56,041 bases of DNA, taken from assembly GCA_009929485.1 (NCBI GenBank), contig SAAJ01000019.1:1-56041 (forward strand), read 5' to 3'. Shown in pieces: positions 1-9,343 of this stretch (position 1 is its first letter; each line of letters begins with the position of its first letter). The notes under the pieces are model-generated. The model was given only the letters and a program-made list of their open reading frames with translations. It ran no database searches and was not told the DNA's origin. The DNA is from Negativicutes bacterium. Lineage in GTDB: Bacteria; Bacillota; Negativicutes; Anaeromusales; Anaeromusaceae. A program made the translations under genes and the position numbers.

Positions 1-213
1 TGTCTGAGCGCCAGCGAGTTCGCGGAACTGCCGTCGACTCCTGGTTTTGCGAGGCGCGCGGAAATCTTGTCTCAAATACAGTTATGCCGCCGTTTATACA
101 AAAGCTCTTAGCCCTTGAAAACCCTTTCGCGTCTTTCGTGTATTTCGCGGTTCGTATCCCCCGCCAGTTTTCTTATCTCAGCCTCTCAACGCTTATAAGT
201 TCTGGTATAGAAT

Positions 214-256
214 TAAGAACGAGGCCCCTGCAACTTCTGCAGAGGCCTCGCTCTTA
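214..256 (-). terminator. Terminator after uspA
   Basis: A hairpin with arms CGAGGCC (220-226) and GGCCTCG (244-250), an inner stem CTGCA/TGCAG and a near-paired outer AAGA/TCTT extension lies about 20 bases beyond the uspA stop codon. On the minus strand it is followed by a T-rich stretch. It fits a Rho-independent terminator for uspA. I see no credible gene in bases 1-270. Confidence 0.75.
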
Positions 257-274
257 TACACTTGTTTCTTTATG

Positions 275-709
275 CTATTTTACGACCAATACCGGAACTT
301 TGGAGTAAGCAACCAGTTTCTGCGCTACGCTGCCAATAAGCAAGCCTTCGAAGCCGCCCGCGCCGCGCGTGCCGCTGACGATCAACTCCGCACCGCTGGC
401 TACGCTGTGCTCAATCAGCGTATCTACGATATGTCCTTCTAAGATGTGCGTTTCCACTTTCCGCCCTTTATCGGCGCATTCCGCAAGCAGCAGTTCCATG
501 GATTTTACCATGCCTTCTTTCTGGCTTTCCCTTACGCTCGTCATATCCATAGGATAATCCGCGTACATGAAGAGGTTCCCAATCGGAGGCAGTACGGTGA
601 CGACATCTACCGTCACTCCCAGACGTTCCTGCAGAGCCAGCGCCCATTCCAACGCCACCTTGCTATACGTTGAACCGTCGTAAGCAACCATAACCTTGCC
701 AGTGAGCAT
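275..709 (-). CDS. Universal stress protein, UspA family
   Basis: Cytoplasmic single-domain Usp protein of 144 residues, the usual family length. The N-terminal beta strand and loop (MVAYDGS) is typical, and the C-terminal nucleotide-binding motif G-x2-G-x9-G-S is complete (GTRG ... GS, about residues 113-127). That places it in the ATP-binding UspA class rather than the non-binding class. An in-frame GTG six codons upstream lies next to the AAGGAGGGG ribosome binding site, so the ATG at 709 is the likely start. It has its own promoter and terminator. The client process cannot be told from the sequence; Usp proteins generally respond to starvation, oxidative or energy stress. Confidence 0.9.
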   Translation of the reverse strand: MLTGKVMVAYDGSTYSKVALEWALALQERLGVTVDVVTVLPPIGNLFMYADYPMDMTSVRESQKEGMVKSMELLLAECADKGRKVETHILEGHIVDTLIEHSVASGAELIVSGTRGAGGFEGLLIGSVAQKLVAYSKVPVLVVK

Positions 710-756
710 CTTCTTCCCCTCCTTCACGGTTTAGGCAACTATTGATTTCTTCTTTC

Positions 757-785
757 ATTATATAGGATTTTTACGCACTTTTAAA
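757..785 (-). promoter_or_regulatory. Promoter of uspA
   Basis: On the minus strand a TTTAAA -35 box (785-780) and a perfect TATAAT -10 box (762-757) are separated by 17 bases and lie about 50 bases upstream of the uspA start. The pattern is that of a housekeeping sigma factor promoter. It shows uspA is transcribed separately from the RND genes upstream. Confidence 0.6.
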
Positions 786-797
786 GTCTGAATATTC

Positions 798-3700
798 TTA
801 TTCATTTTCTTTTGACTCGACTTTGTACCAAGCCGCATAAAGAGCCGGCAAGAAAAGCAGCGTCAGCACCGTAGCCACAAAAAGACCGCCCATAATCGCC
901 ACCGCCATAGGCCCCCAAAAAGCGCTGCCCGAAAGAGGAATCATGGCCAAAATGGCCGCAGCCGCCGTCAGCATGATCGGGCGAAAGCGAAGCAGCGCCG
1001 AGTTGATAATCGCATGCCAGGGGGCTTCTCCTTTGGCCAAATGCTGGTCAATCTGGTCAATCAGGATCACGGAGTTGCGCATAATCATGCCAGCCAAAGC
1101 AATAACCCCCAACTGCGCTACATAGCCCATCGGCTTTTGCAGCGCCACTAAAAACAGAGTTACGCCGATCAGGCCCAAGGGCGCCGTAAAAAGCACCAGC
1201 AGCATTTTAGAAATGTTTTGCAATTGCAGCATTAGCAGGATAAGAATAACCACGATCATCGCCGGATAAATTTCCACTAACTGCTCCATTGATTTAGCGC
1301 TGTCCTCGGCATTACCGCCAATCGCAATGCTATAGCCTGGCGGCAGCTGCTGCCGCAGCGATGCCAAGCGCTCATAGACGCCGCTCGTCACATCATTGCC
1401 TGTTACGCCTTTGGCCACCTCCGCTTGAACGGTAATGGTCGGCCGCAGCGTGCGCCGCCAAATCGAGGCGTCTTCCGCCCCGTAGGAAATACGGGCGATC
1501 TGCTCTAGCGGCACATAGCGTCCTTGGCCAATGTGAATCTGCAACGCTTTTAGCGCCGCCAGATCGTTTTTGTCGATTCCTTCATTACGCAGCATCAAGG
1601 GAATCGTTTTGTCGCGTTCCCGATAATCCGTTATGCTGTAGCCGGACAGCGCCGTCTGCAAGCTGGCCGCCAGCGCCTGACTGTCCGCTCCCAGCACGCG
1701 CGCCTTGTCCTGGTCCACTGCAATCTGCACAGATTTCCCTTGTTCAAACCAGTCATAGGCTACCGTTGTGACACCTGGATAGCCGCGTAGTTCCGCAGCC
1801 ACTTGCGCAGCTATTTCACGCACCTTGCCTACTTTCTCGCCGGATACGCGCAACATCACCGGATACGATGCGGGCGGACCAGTAGAAAGCACCCGGCTAT
1901 GAACCAAGGCTTGCGGCAATTGCGGCGCAACAACCTCCCGAATATGCTGTTCCAAAGAAATACGAGCTTCCGCACCAGTGGTGAGAATAATAGCCTGGGC
2001 AAAATTATCGCCTCCCGGCGGCGCATCAACTACCAATACAAAACGAGGCGTCGGCTTTTTCAGATAGCCGGCAATATTCACAATCCGCTCGTCCCCGTCT
2101 AGAAGCGCCTGAAACTTTTGCAAGGTCTCATCAGTCTGTGCCAACGACGCCCCTTCGGGCAGCGTCAGTTCCACAATCAGCTCCGGACGCACCGATTGCG
2201 GAAAAAATTCTTCTTTCACCAAGCTGTTCATCGCAATGCAGGCGACAAAGGCCGCCAAGGTCGTGCCAATGACCAGCCAACGCCGGCGCAGACAAAATTC
2301 CAGGATACGCCGAAAAGCCCGATTAAAACGAGTATCCGGCACTTCATGTTCCCCCGCCTCGGCCGCTCCGGCATGAGGCGTCACTTTTAAAATGCGATGC
2401 CCTAAAAGAGGAATGACGGTTACCGCCACAATCCAGGACACAACCAGCGCCATCGCCACCACCCAAAAAATAGCGCCTGTGTATTCCGAGGTGCTCCCGG
2501 CCGAAAAGCCTACAGGCATAAACCCAGCAGCCGTAATCAGCGTCCCCGTCAGCATGGGAACCGCCGTGACCGTATAGGCGTAACTAGCGGCCCGTTCCTT
2601 GTCAAAGCCTTGTTCTAACTTTAACTGCATCATTTCAATCGCAATGATGGCATCGTCCACCAATAAACCCAATGCGATGATCAACGCCCCCAAGGACGTT
2701 TTGTGCAAATCAATGCCTGTGCCCTTCATGGCAATAAACACACAGCATAACACCAGGGGAATGCTAAAGACCACCACCAGGCCCGCCCGGCGGCCCAAAC
2801 TGAAGAAGCTGACCACCAAAACAATGACTACCGCTTCTAAAAGAGTCTTCATAAATTCGCTAATGGACTCTTTAACTACCTGCGGCTGGTCCGCCACCGA
2901 AGAAATTTCCATGCCCGCCGGCATTTCCGCGCGTATACGCAAGAGTTCCTTGTTCAGGTTTTCTCCCAAAGAAAGGATATTCCCGCCGTCGCGCATGGAC
3001 ACCGCCAAACCGACAGCCGGTTTACCGTTAAAATACATTTTCGCATCCGGCGGTTCGGAATAGCCCCGATGCACTCTGGCAATGTCCCCCAGGCGAAAAG
3101 TCCGTCCGTTGGCCCGGATACCCAGGCTCTGAATCTGCTCCACGCTCTGGAACATGCCGCTGACGCGCAGATATACATTATCGCTGTCCGTCTCCATGCG
3201 CCCCGCCGGCATCATCGCATTCTGCCGGCTCAAAGTCTGCACAATGAGCGCTGGATCCAACTGCAGCGCAGCCAGTTTGCTATTCTCAATCTCAATATAA
3301 ATTTTTTCCTGCTGCTCGCCAACAATATCCACCTTGCTCACATCCGGAATCGTGAGCAGCTGCAGACGCAGGCGATCGGCCTCGTCTTTCAGCTCCGCCA
3401 TAGAAAACTCATCTGACGTCAGTACATAAATAGAGCCAAAGGTATCCCCAAAGGTATCATTAAAGAAGGGGCCTTGAATATCCACAGGCAGAGTCGAACG
3501 AATATCGCCTACCATATTGCGCACCTTCAGCCACGTCGGCTTAATCTGATTAATCGCAACATAGTCATCCACCTTCACATAGATCGTAGCCACCCCTGGC
3601 TGCGATTTGCTGCGGATACTGTCCAGGCCTGGAGTCTCCTGCAGCTTCTTCTCAATTTTATCAACAACCTGTTCTTCCATCTGCTTGGCTGTCGCCCCCG

Positions 3701-3863
3701 GCCAAGCTACTGATACAACCATCTCGCGCACCGTGTACGAGGGATCTTCCGCCCTTCCCAAACGCAAATAAGAAAGAATCCCCGCCACAAAGCAAAGAGC
3801 CATGAAAAAATACATGAGCTGCCTATGTTTGAGGGCCCATTCGCTCAGATTAAAATGCTGCAC
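798..3863 (-). CDS. RND efflux transporter, AcrB/HAE1-like inner-membrane pump
   Basis: Protein of 1021 residues, full length for a proton-driven RND pump. It has an N-terminal membrane helix, a large periplasmic loop, a membrane bundle with the proton-relay pair in LLVDDAI (around residue 403), a second loop and a C-terminal bundle ending in LFLPALYA. The early AEDPSYTVREMVV stretch resembles the divergent AcrB/YerP-like branch common in Firmicutes and sulfur bacteria. The start is a GTG directly after the stop of the adaptor gene (TGAGTG), with a GGGGGCGG site upstream, so the two are translationally coupled. It would export drugs, solvents or lipophilic compounds across both membranes; the substrate is unknown. 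No outer-membrane TolC partner is in the window. Confidence 0.93.
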   Translation of the reverse strand: MQHFNLSEWALKHRQLMYFFMALCFVAGILSYLRLGRAEDPSYTVREMVVSVAWPGATAKQMEEQVVDKIEKKLQETPGLDSIRSKSQPGVATIYVKVDDYVAINQIKPTWLKVRNMVGDIRSTLPVDIQGPFFNDTFGDTFGSIYVLTSDEFSMAELKDEADRLRLQLLTIPDVSKVDIVGEQQEKIYIEIENSKLAALQLDPALIVQTLSRQNAMMPAGRMETDSDNVYLRVSGMFQSVEQIQSLGIRANGRTFRLGDIARVHRGYSEPPDAKMYFNGKPAVGLAVSMRDGGNILSLGENLNKELLRIRAEMPAGMEISSVADQPQVVKESISEFMKTLLEAVVIVLVVSFFSLGRRAGLVVVFSIPLVLCCVFIAMKGTGIDLHKTSLGALIIALGLLVDDAIIAIEMMQLKLEQGFDKERAASYAYTVTAVPMLTGTLITAAGFMPVGFSAGSTSEYTGAIFWVVAMALVVSWIVAVTVIPLLGHRILKVTPHAGAAEAGEHEVPDTRFNRAFRRILEFCLRRRWLVIGTTLAAFVACIAMNSLVKEEFFPQSVRPELIVELTLPEGASLAQTDETLQKFQALLDGDERIVNIAGYLKKPTPRFVLVVDAPPGGDNFAQAIILTTGAEARISLEQHIREVVAPQLPQALVHSRVLSTGPPASYPVMLRVSGEKVGKVREIAAQVAAELRGYPGVTTVAYDWFEQGKSVQIAVDQDKARVLGADSQALAASLQTALSGYSITDYRERDKTIPLMLRNEGIDKNDLAALKALQIHIGQGRYVPLEQIARISYGAEDASIWRRTLRPTITVQAEVAKGVTGNDVTSGVYERLASLRQQLPPGYSIAIGGNAEDSAKSMEQLVEIYPAMIVVILILLMLQLQNISKMLLVLFTAPLGLIGVTLFLVALQKPMGYVAQLGVIALAGMIMRNSVILIDQIDQHLAKGEAPWHAIINSALLRFRPIMLTAAAAILAMIPLSGSAFWGPMAVAIMGGLFVATVLTLLFLPALYAAWYKVESKENE

Positions 3864-4946
3864 TCAACGTCCGCCCCCTTCCCAAATGCGGACGCCCTGG
3901 CCTTCCGACAATTTCTGTACGCCAGCAACAACAATGGTTTCCTGCGCAGCAAGCCCTTCCAACACCACTACGTCATTCTTGCCGTACTCACCCAAGCGCA
4001 CCGAGCGAAAATGCACTTTTTCATCCTGTACCACCCAAACGCCGCTTTGCCCCGCGCTCTGATATACCGCAGCCAGCGGAATGCGCAGCGCCAGCACCGC
4101 GCCGGCTTCTACGGCCACACTGGCGCTCATGCCTAAATACACTTGCTCAGGGGGTTGTACCAAGGACACGCGAACCTTATATGTACGAGTTACGGGATCC
4201 GCCTGCGGCGTCACTTCCCGAATATTGCCGGAAACCACCATGCCCGGCAGCGCCCAAAAAGACACCTGCACCGGCTTCCCTGGAAAAAGCTCCTGCACCC
4301 GGTTTTCCGGCACCGCAAACTCTACTTCCTTTTCTCCGTCGCCTACCAGCGTCAATACAGGCTGCCCTGCGGACACCACCTGGCCAACTTCGCCGCTGAT
4401 GGCGGACACGACCCCGGCGCGATCCGCCGTGAGCACACTGTAAGAAAGCTGATTGCCTCCCTCGCCGTACGTGGCTGTCGCCGACCTGGCTTTGGCTTCC
4501 GCCGCCTCATATTGCGCTACCTGCGTATCATAGGCTTGGCGGCTGATCGCTTGCTGCTCATAAAGCTCGCGGGAACGCTCCAGATTCCGCTGCGCCAGCT
4601 TCAAATCCGCCTCAGCGCCAGCCACGCCCGAAGCCGCTCGTTCTAACGACAGCGTCAAATCGCTGGGTTCCAAACGAAATAAAGGATCCCCTGGGGCCAC
4701 TCTAGCCCCAGCGTCCACTAAGCGCTCTTGAATTTTACCGGCTACCCGGAAAGAAAGCTGGCTTTCCTTGCGCCCCTTCACTTCGCCGGCATAGAGACCG
4801 CTGGCCAATTGATTGTTCGCGCCAACGCTTTCCACTTTGACAGCCACTTTATTTTCCATTACTTCTTGCTTCGCTCCACAGCCTCCCAAAAATACAAACG
4901 CCGCTAACACCGCTGCTGCGTAGAGCCTGCTATTCATTTTTCGCAA
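3864..4946 (-). CDS. RND periplasmic adaptor lipoprotein (membrane fusion protein)
   Basis: Adaptor of 360 residues linking the RND pump just downstream to an outer-membrane channel. It starts with a lipoprotein signal (hydrophobic segment, lipobox LGGC, Cys23), then a barrel-sandwich part (SFRVAGKIQERLVDAGARV), an alpha-helical hairpin (about residues 100-165), the second lipoyl half (LTADRAGVVSAISGEVGQVV) and a beta-barrel domain. A TTG at 4946 sits seven bases after AGAGGTG, while the ATG at 4937 is sixteen bases away, so the TTG is preferred. It forms a two-gene operon with the pump. No adjacent regulator is visible. Confidence 0.9.
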   Translation of the reverse strand: MRKMNSRLYAAAVLAAFVFLGGCGAKQEVMENKVAVKVESVGANNQLASGLYAGEVKGRKESQLSFRVAGKIQERLVDAGARVAPGDPLFRLEPSDLTLSLERAASGVAGAEADLKLAQRNLERSRELYEQQAISRQAYDTQVAQYEAAEAKARSATATYGEGGNQLSYSVLTADRAGVVSAISGEVGQVVSAGQPVLTLVGDGEKEVEFAVPENRVQELFPGKPVQVSFWALPGMVVSGNIREVTPQADPVTRTYKVRVSLVQPPEQVYLGMSASVAVEAGAVLALRIPLAAVYQSAGQSGVWVVQDEKVHFRSVRLGEYGKNDVVVLEGLAAQETIVVAGVQKLSEGQGVRIWEGGGR

Positions 4947-5055
4947 ATTAGTTCACCTCTTCGTACTATATCGATATTTTTTAGTTTAGGCCGACGCACT
5001 TTGCTTGTCAATAGCGAGGATCGAACAGGAGAGAAACACAGACGAATACGAGAAC

Positions 5056-5152
5056 TTGAACAAGAGTCACGGGAGTCGCGGGAGGGTACGCAAGAGAAAA
5101 ACCAGAACACGGTTTTTAACAAGAGTAGAGTGAGTAAAGGGAGGGTACGAAG
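5056..5152 (+). repeat. Two copies of the TTGAACAGGAG intergenic repeat
   Basis: Two direct copies of the purine-rich repeat (5056-5092 and 5116-5152) fill most of the gap between the adaptor gene and the secreted-protein gene. Each has the AACAAGAG start, a run of GAGT/GAG triplet-like units and the GGGTACG end. Here the copies are not directly behind a plus-strand stop codon. The rest of 4947-5199 holds only the presumed promoter of the adaptor operon. Confidence 0.8.
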
Positions 5153-5199
5153 GAGAGTATTGAAAAAAGCGCAAGACAATACTGCCTTGCGCCTAAAAA

Positions 5200-5727
5200 T
5201 TATAAATTACGATACTCTGGTTTTAACAATTCCTGCACCTGAGCGAAGGAAATCAAAAACTCCACTTGCCCCATGCGGGCCGGAGCAATCTCACAGGGGC
5301 GAAAATAGACGACAATGCCTTGAGGAGTCAAATAAAAAGTCTGCTCCTCGCGAATGCCTTGGAAGCAATAACGTCCGCTTTCCGGTCTAGCCATAATAAG
5401 TGCGTTGATACGTTTAGCATACGCATCCCCGGGAAGGAACAAATCGGCAAGGCGAAGCTGTCTGCCATCTTCTACGCGGTAAGTAAGACCGACGGCGTTT
5501 CGCTGCCCTTGCTTGGCCGCCAACACGCCGCTGACAACCAGCCCGTCATTGAACCGCACATCATACTCGCCCGGCAGGCGCTGGCCCTGCAGTTCCTTGT
5601 GCTGCCTGGCCTCCGGCGGCGCCGTGATTACCGCTGCTTCCGCCTGGGGCCACGCGCCAAACAAAACTGCCGCTGCCGCCATTCCCGCCAAACCTGTTTT
5701 CAGAACCGACACAGTACATTTGTTCAT
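5200..5727 (-). CDS. Secreted protein with DUF3298 (RsiV-type) C-terminal domain
   Basis: Exported protein of 175 residues with a clear signal peptide (hydrophobic core TGLAGMAAAAVLFG, likely cleavage after AEA near residue 32). The C-terminal part (FYLTPQGIVVYF, then a proline-rich turn, FLISFAQVQELL) matches the DUF3298 domain found at the C terminus of RsiV and in many surface or periplasmic proteins of Firmicutes. Function is not established for stand-alone members. There is no anti-sigma part and no sigma factor next to it. The start has AGGAGGT ten bases upstream. It appears to be monocistronic. Confidence 0.7.
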   Translation of the reverse strand: MNKCTVSVLKTGLAGMAAAAVLFGAWPQAEAAVITAPPEARQHKELQGQRLPGEYDVRFNDGLVVSGVLAAKQGQRNAVGLTYRVEDGRQLRLADLFLPGDAYAKRINALIMARPESGRYCFQGIREEQTFYLTPQGIVVYFRPCEIAPARMGQVEFLISFAQVQELLKPEYRNL

Positions 5728-5889
5728 ACCGTTAGGTACCTCCTGATTTCTTGGTTTGTCTTTGCGGATTCATCGTTCACTTATGCCGTCCTTTGCACCT
5801 CCTGCGCCGCCGGACAGTCAACTGCCCGACAGATGAAATTGTTCCTTTATTCGACATTATACAACTATTTTCCTGCTGCGTTCTAGTTT

Positions 5890-7173
5890 TTACCTATAAA
5901 AGTAAGTCAGCCAAAGATAGCCATGGGAAATGACAATCGACAACAGCATAAGCGGAAAAGCGATTTTCAAGTAGTACTTAAATGAAATAACAAAGCCGTT
6001 TTTTTCCGCAATCCCGGCTACTACCACATTAGCGGAGGCGCCAATAAGCGTGCCGTTTCCTCCCAGACAGGCTCCTAACGATAGCGCCCACCAGACTGGC
6101 TCCATCGGCAGCCCGCCCAGTTGGCCGACTTCTTTAAGCAAGGGAATCATCGTCGCTACAAAGGGAATGTTATCAATAAAAGCCGAGGCAATGGCGGAAA
6201 TCCACAACACCAAGAACGTCATTTCCTGCACCTGCCCATGAGTTATGCTCAAACACCATTGCGCCAAGGCGCCAATGACGCCGGTAGCCCGCAAACCGCC
6301 CACCAGGGCAAACAAGCCCACAAAGAAGAAGATAGTCGGCCATTCTACGTGAAGCAGAATGTCTTCCGGCTCCTCTTTGCTTATAAGCAGCAAAATCATC
6401 GCGCCAGTCATCGCCAGCGTCGCCGACTCCAAATGGAGCATGCCATGGAGCATAAAGGAACCAATCGTCAACGCCAAGACAGCCAAGGACTTTTTCAAAA
6501 GCAGCCAGTCTTTAATCTGCGCCGCCGCGTCCAGCGCCAGAACCTTGGAACGGTTTTCTTCGGTCACATCCAAGTCCTTGCGGTAAAAAAACATAAGCAA
6601 GGCTACGGTCACGATCAAAATAATAGTACACACAGGGGTTAATTCCAGCAAAAAGTCGTTAAAACTCAACCCCACAGCACTGCCGATCATGATATTCGGC
6701 GGGTCGCCGATCAACGTGGCCGTACCGCCAATATTGGACGCCATAATCTCCGAAACTAAAAACGGAATGGGATTCACGTCCAGTTTATCCGTCAAGGTCA
6801 AGGTGACCGGAACCACCAAAAGGACGGTCGTCACATTATCCAAAAACGCGGACGCTACCGCCGTAATGAACGACAGCAAGGCCAACAGCCACAACGGCCG
6901 CCCCTTTGTCACTTTCGCCGCCCAGATGGCCACCGCTTCAAAAGCGCCGGTGCGTCGCGTAATGGCCACTAAAATCATCATGCCAATAAGCAGTCCCAGG
7001 GTATTAAAATCAATATCCTCCATAAGTACCGCTTCTTGACTGACAAAACCGCAGAGAATCATCGCCATGCCGCCAGCCATAGCGACAACCATGCGGTGTA
7101 CCTTTTCCGAAATGATCACTCCATACGCAGCAAGAAACACAAGGATCGAAAGAAAAAAAGAGATATCGCTCAT
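5890..7173 (-). CDS. ArsB/NhaD-type (ion transporter superfamily) permease
   Basis: Integral membrane protein of 427 residues with about eleven hydrophobic segments. Two repeat halves each carry the family signature: SAFLDNVTTVLLVVPV and IGDPPNIMIG in the first, SAFIDNIPFVATMIPLL and ASANVVVAG in the second. These are typical of the ArsB/NhaD/P-protein branch, which moves anions or Na+ in exchange for protons. The absence of arsR, arsA or arsC nearby argues against an arsenite pump, so a Na+/H+ or organic anion role is more likely, but undecided. The GTG six codons upstream belongs to the AGGAGGGG ribosome binding site, hence the ATG at 7173. Confidence 0.8.
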   Translation of the reverse strand: MSDISFFLSILVFLAAYGVIISEKVHRMVVAMAGGMAMILCGFVSQEAVLMEDIDFNTLGLLIGMMILVAITRRTGAFEAVAIWAAKVTKGRPLWLLALLSFITAVASAFLDNVTTVLLVVPVTLTLTDKLDVNPIPFLVSEIMASNIGGTATLIGDPPNIMIGSAVGLSFNDFLLELTPVCTIILIVTVALLMFFYRKDLDVTEENRSKVLALDAAAQIKDWLLLKKSLAVLALTIGSFMLHGMLHLESATLAMTGAMILLLISKEEPEDILLHVEWPTIFFFVGLFALVGGLRATGVIGALAQWCLSITHGQVQEMTFLVLWISAIASAFIDNIPFVATMIPLLKEVGQLGGLPMEPVWWALSLGACLGGNGTLIGASANVVVAGIAEKNGFVISFKYYLKIAFPLMLLSIVISHGYLWLTYFYR

Positions 7174-7198
7174 GCCAACCCCTCCTGACACAACATAG

Positions 7199-7227
7199 GA
7201 AAAGAGCCGTTAAGCCGGCCCTTTCCC
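7199..7227 (-). terminator. Possible terminator after the NRAMP-like gene
   Basis: An imperfect hairpin (GGAAAAGAGCCG against CGG-CCCTTTCC) lies between the end of the NRAMP-like gene and the next start. The stem has a bulge and wobble pairs and only a weak T stretch follows, so this is a modest call. Confidence 0.35.
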
Positions 7228-7281
7228 TAAAGTTTAACCTATTTCTTTATAAATTATACCGCAAAGCGACCAAAGATCCCA

Positions 7282-8505
7282 CTATTTCCAAAGGCTCGCA
7301 ATGCCCTGCAGCGAAGTAGCCCCGGCATAAGCGGAAACCAGCACAGCCAAAATCCCAAAGATAAACAACCAACGCGGATGCTGATAAGTGCCGACAATCT
7401 TCTTGTTTCGCGCCGCTAAAAGCATCGCTCCTAGCGTAATCGGCAGAATCAAGCCGTTCAACGAGCCTACCAAAACCAAAATGGCTACCGGACGCCCAAT
7501 CAGCACAAACACCAAAGTAGAAATCAGAATAAACACCATAATGACATAGGAATTATAGGTATCCACGGTTTTCGACATAGACCGCAAAAAAGAAACGCTA
7601 GTATAGGCCGCGCCCACAACCGACGTAATCGCCGCTGACCAGAGCACAATGCCAAAGAACTTATACCCCACATCGCCAGCGGCAATTTGAAATACTGACG
7701 CCGGAGGATTGCTTGCCAACAACTGCGCACCGGTACTCACTACGCCCAGTACAGCCAAGAACAAAATGACCCGCATCACCCCAGTGACGACAATGCCGGT
7801 AACGGCGCTCTTATTGACTTCTTTAAGATTTTCTTCGCCTACAATTCCCGCATCTAACAAGCGATGCCCCCCGGCAAAGGTAATATAACCGCCTACTGTA
7901 CCGCCCACCAAGGTAATCATGGGCAGCATGAGCATACCATAGTCCGCCGGAAACAGAGCTTTCGCCGCCGCCGTAGCCACCGGCGGATTAGAAGCAAACA
8001 TAACATAGGTTGTCAATAAAATCATCAAGCCGCCTAGAACCTTAGCCACCTGATCCATAGCCGCACCCGCTTCTTTAAACGCAAAAATGCCTAATGCCAC
8101 GACGCAGGAAATCATCGCGCCAGTCTCCGGCGAAATTCCAAAAAGCACATTCAGAGCCAAACCGCTGCCGGCAATATTGCCGATGTTGAAGGCCAACCCG
8201 CCCGCAACAATCAAGATAGCGATAAAATGCCCCAACCCGGGTAATACTGCATTGGCCACATCCTGACCGCGCATGCGGCTCATGGTAATAACCCGCCACA
8301 CATTCAACTGTGCGCCAATATCAATCACAATCGATGCTAGAATAGCAAAAGCGAAATCAGCGCCGAATTTTTGTGTAAACACCGCTGTTTGCGTAAGAAA
8401 ACCAGGGCCAATCGCTGAAGTGGCCATAATAAAGGCCGCCCCTAGCAGCACCGACCAATTTGTTTTTCCCGAACCACCCTTTTTAGAAATTACAGGTTCT
8501 GCCAT
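7282..8505 (-). CDS. NRAMP-family-like transporter of the 5-oxoproline cluster
   Basis: Membrane protein of 407 residues with about eleven helices and the NRAMP fold, the counterpart of B. subtilis YcsG, which also sits beside ycsF, ycsI and kipIA. Unlike true Mn/Fe transporters, helix 1 reads SAIGPGFLTQT instead of the metal-coordinating DPGN, and no MPH-like motif is seen in the helix 6 region (FAGGHRLLDAG). The divalent-metal site is therefore probably absent and the substrate could be something else, perhaps linked to 5-oxoproline or glutamate; that is inference. It is the last gene of the operon, 24 bases after the DUF1445 gene, with an AGGAGGT site. Confidence 0.8.
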   Translation of the reverse strand: MAEPVISKKGGSGKTNWSVLLGAAFIMATSAIGPGFLTQTAVFTQKFGADFAFAILASIVIDIGAQLNVWRVITMSRMRGQDVANAVLPGLGHFIAILIVAGGLAFNIGNIAGSGLALNVLFGISPETGAMISCVVALGIFAFKEAGAAMDQVAKVLGGLMILLTTYVMFASNPPVATAAAKALFPADYGMLMLPMITLVGGTVGGYITFAGGHRLLDAGIVGEENLKEVNKSAVTGIVVTGVMRVILFLAVLGVVSTGAQLLASNPPASVFQIAAGDVGYKFFGIVLWSAAITSVVGAAYTSVSFLRSMSKTVDTYNSYVIMVFILISTLVFVLIGRPVAILVLVGSLNGLILPITLGAMLLAARNKKIVGTYQHPRWLFIFGILAVLVSAYAGATSLQGIASLWK

Positions 8506-8529
8506 AGATATACCTCCTACTACTTGTTT

Positions 8530-9321
8530 TTAGATAACCCCATAGGACTCATCGGTCGTATCGCAAATAAACATATACCCCGGAGCATGCGTAATCATCA
8601 GCTCCGGCTTGGTATTCATCGCCACCGCTTGCGGCGTTACGCCGCAAGCCCAGAAAACCGGCACCTCTCCGGGACGAACGGTAACAGCATCGCCAAAATC
8701 CGGTTTGCTCAGATCGCGAATACCGATACTTTCCGGCGCGCCCACATGCACCGGCGCGCCATGCACAGCCGGAAAGCGCGAGGTGACTTGAACCGCCCGC
8801 ACTAGCATTTTCTCCGGTATCGGCCGCATGCTGACCACCATCGGTCCGGAAAACACGCCAGCCGGCGTACAGGGAATATTGGTAATAAACATCGGCACAT
8901 TGCAGCCTTCTTCAATATGACGTACAGGCACGTCATTCTTAAGCAGCGCGGTTTCAAAAGAAAAGCTGCACCCTAATAAAAAGCCCACCATATCCTTCGT
9001 CCAGTACGCTTCTAAATTATTGACCTCTTCCACAAACTCCCCCTTGCGATACACGCGGTATTTCGCGATGTCATAGCGCAAATCCGCACCGCTTCCTACT
9101 AAGCGAGGCTCCGGGGAGCCTACTTCCGTTACGTCCAATATTGGACAAGGCTTGGGGTTCCGTTGGGCAAACAATAAAAAATCATACGCCAGATCTTTGG
9201 GCAAAATCGCCAAGTTTGCTTGCGCGTACCCCTGGGAAACCCCCGACGTGGGACGGCACAGTTTCCCCGCGCGAATCAATTGACGCGCCTGCTGCGGCGA
9301 TAACGAAGCTACGTTTTCCAT
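8530..9321 (-). CDS. DUF1445 putative hydro-lyase / D-glutamate cyclase family protein
   Basis: Cytoplasmic protein of 263 residues from the DUF1445 (UPF0317) family, the equivalent of B. subtilis YcsI. The family includes the mammalian D-glutamate cyclase, which converts D-glutamate to 5-oxo-D-proline, so placement beside a 5-oxoprolinase is meaningful. Recognisable stretches are RPTSGVSQGYAQANLAILP near the N terminus, a central VGFLLGCSFSFE with a cysteine, and the C-terminal PVFWACGVTPQ and ITHAPGYMFICD. The ATG at 9321 with AAAGGAGGGCGG upstream is preferred to the earlier in-frame start. It lies 22 bases after pxpA. The exact reaction of bacterial members is not settled. Confidence 0.85.
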   Translation of the reverse strand: MENVASLSPQQARQLIRAGKLCRPTSGVSQGYAQANLAILPKDLAYDFLLFAQRNPKPCPILDVTEVGSPEPRLVGSGADLRYDIAKYRVYRKGEFVEEVNNLEAYWTKDMVGFLLGCSFSFETALLKNDVPVRHIEEGCNVPMFITNIPCTPAGVFSGPMVVSMRPIPEKMLVRAVQVTSRFPAVHGAPVHVGAPESIGIRDLSKPDFGDAVTVRPGEVPVFWACGVTPQAVAMNTKPELMITHAPGYMFICDTTDESYGVI

Positions 9322-9343
9322 GTAAATCCGCCCTCCTTTTCGT

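Noticed and set aside
84..308. Plus-strand open frame of 74 codons at the left end
   Set aside because: No ribosome binding site, low-complexity composition, and it runs through the uspA terminator and 3' end.
2599..3063. Open frames on the strand opposite the RND pump and ABC permease genes
   Set aside because: They are typical antisense shadows of GC-rich coding sequence without ribosome sites.
5056..5152. CRISPR array made of the purine-rich repeats
   Set aside because: Copies are variable, inverted relative to each other and irregularly spaced; no cas genes are present.
5890..7173. Arsenite efflux gene arsB
   Set aside because: The fold matches, but no arsR, arsC or arsA is near and the ArsB/NhaD group has several substrates.
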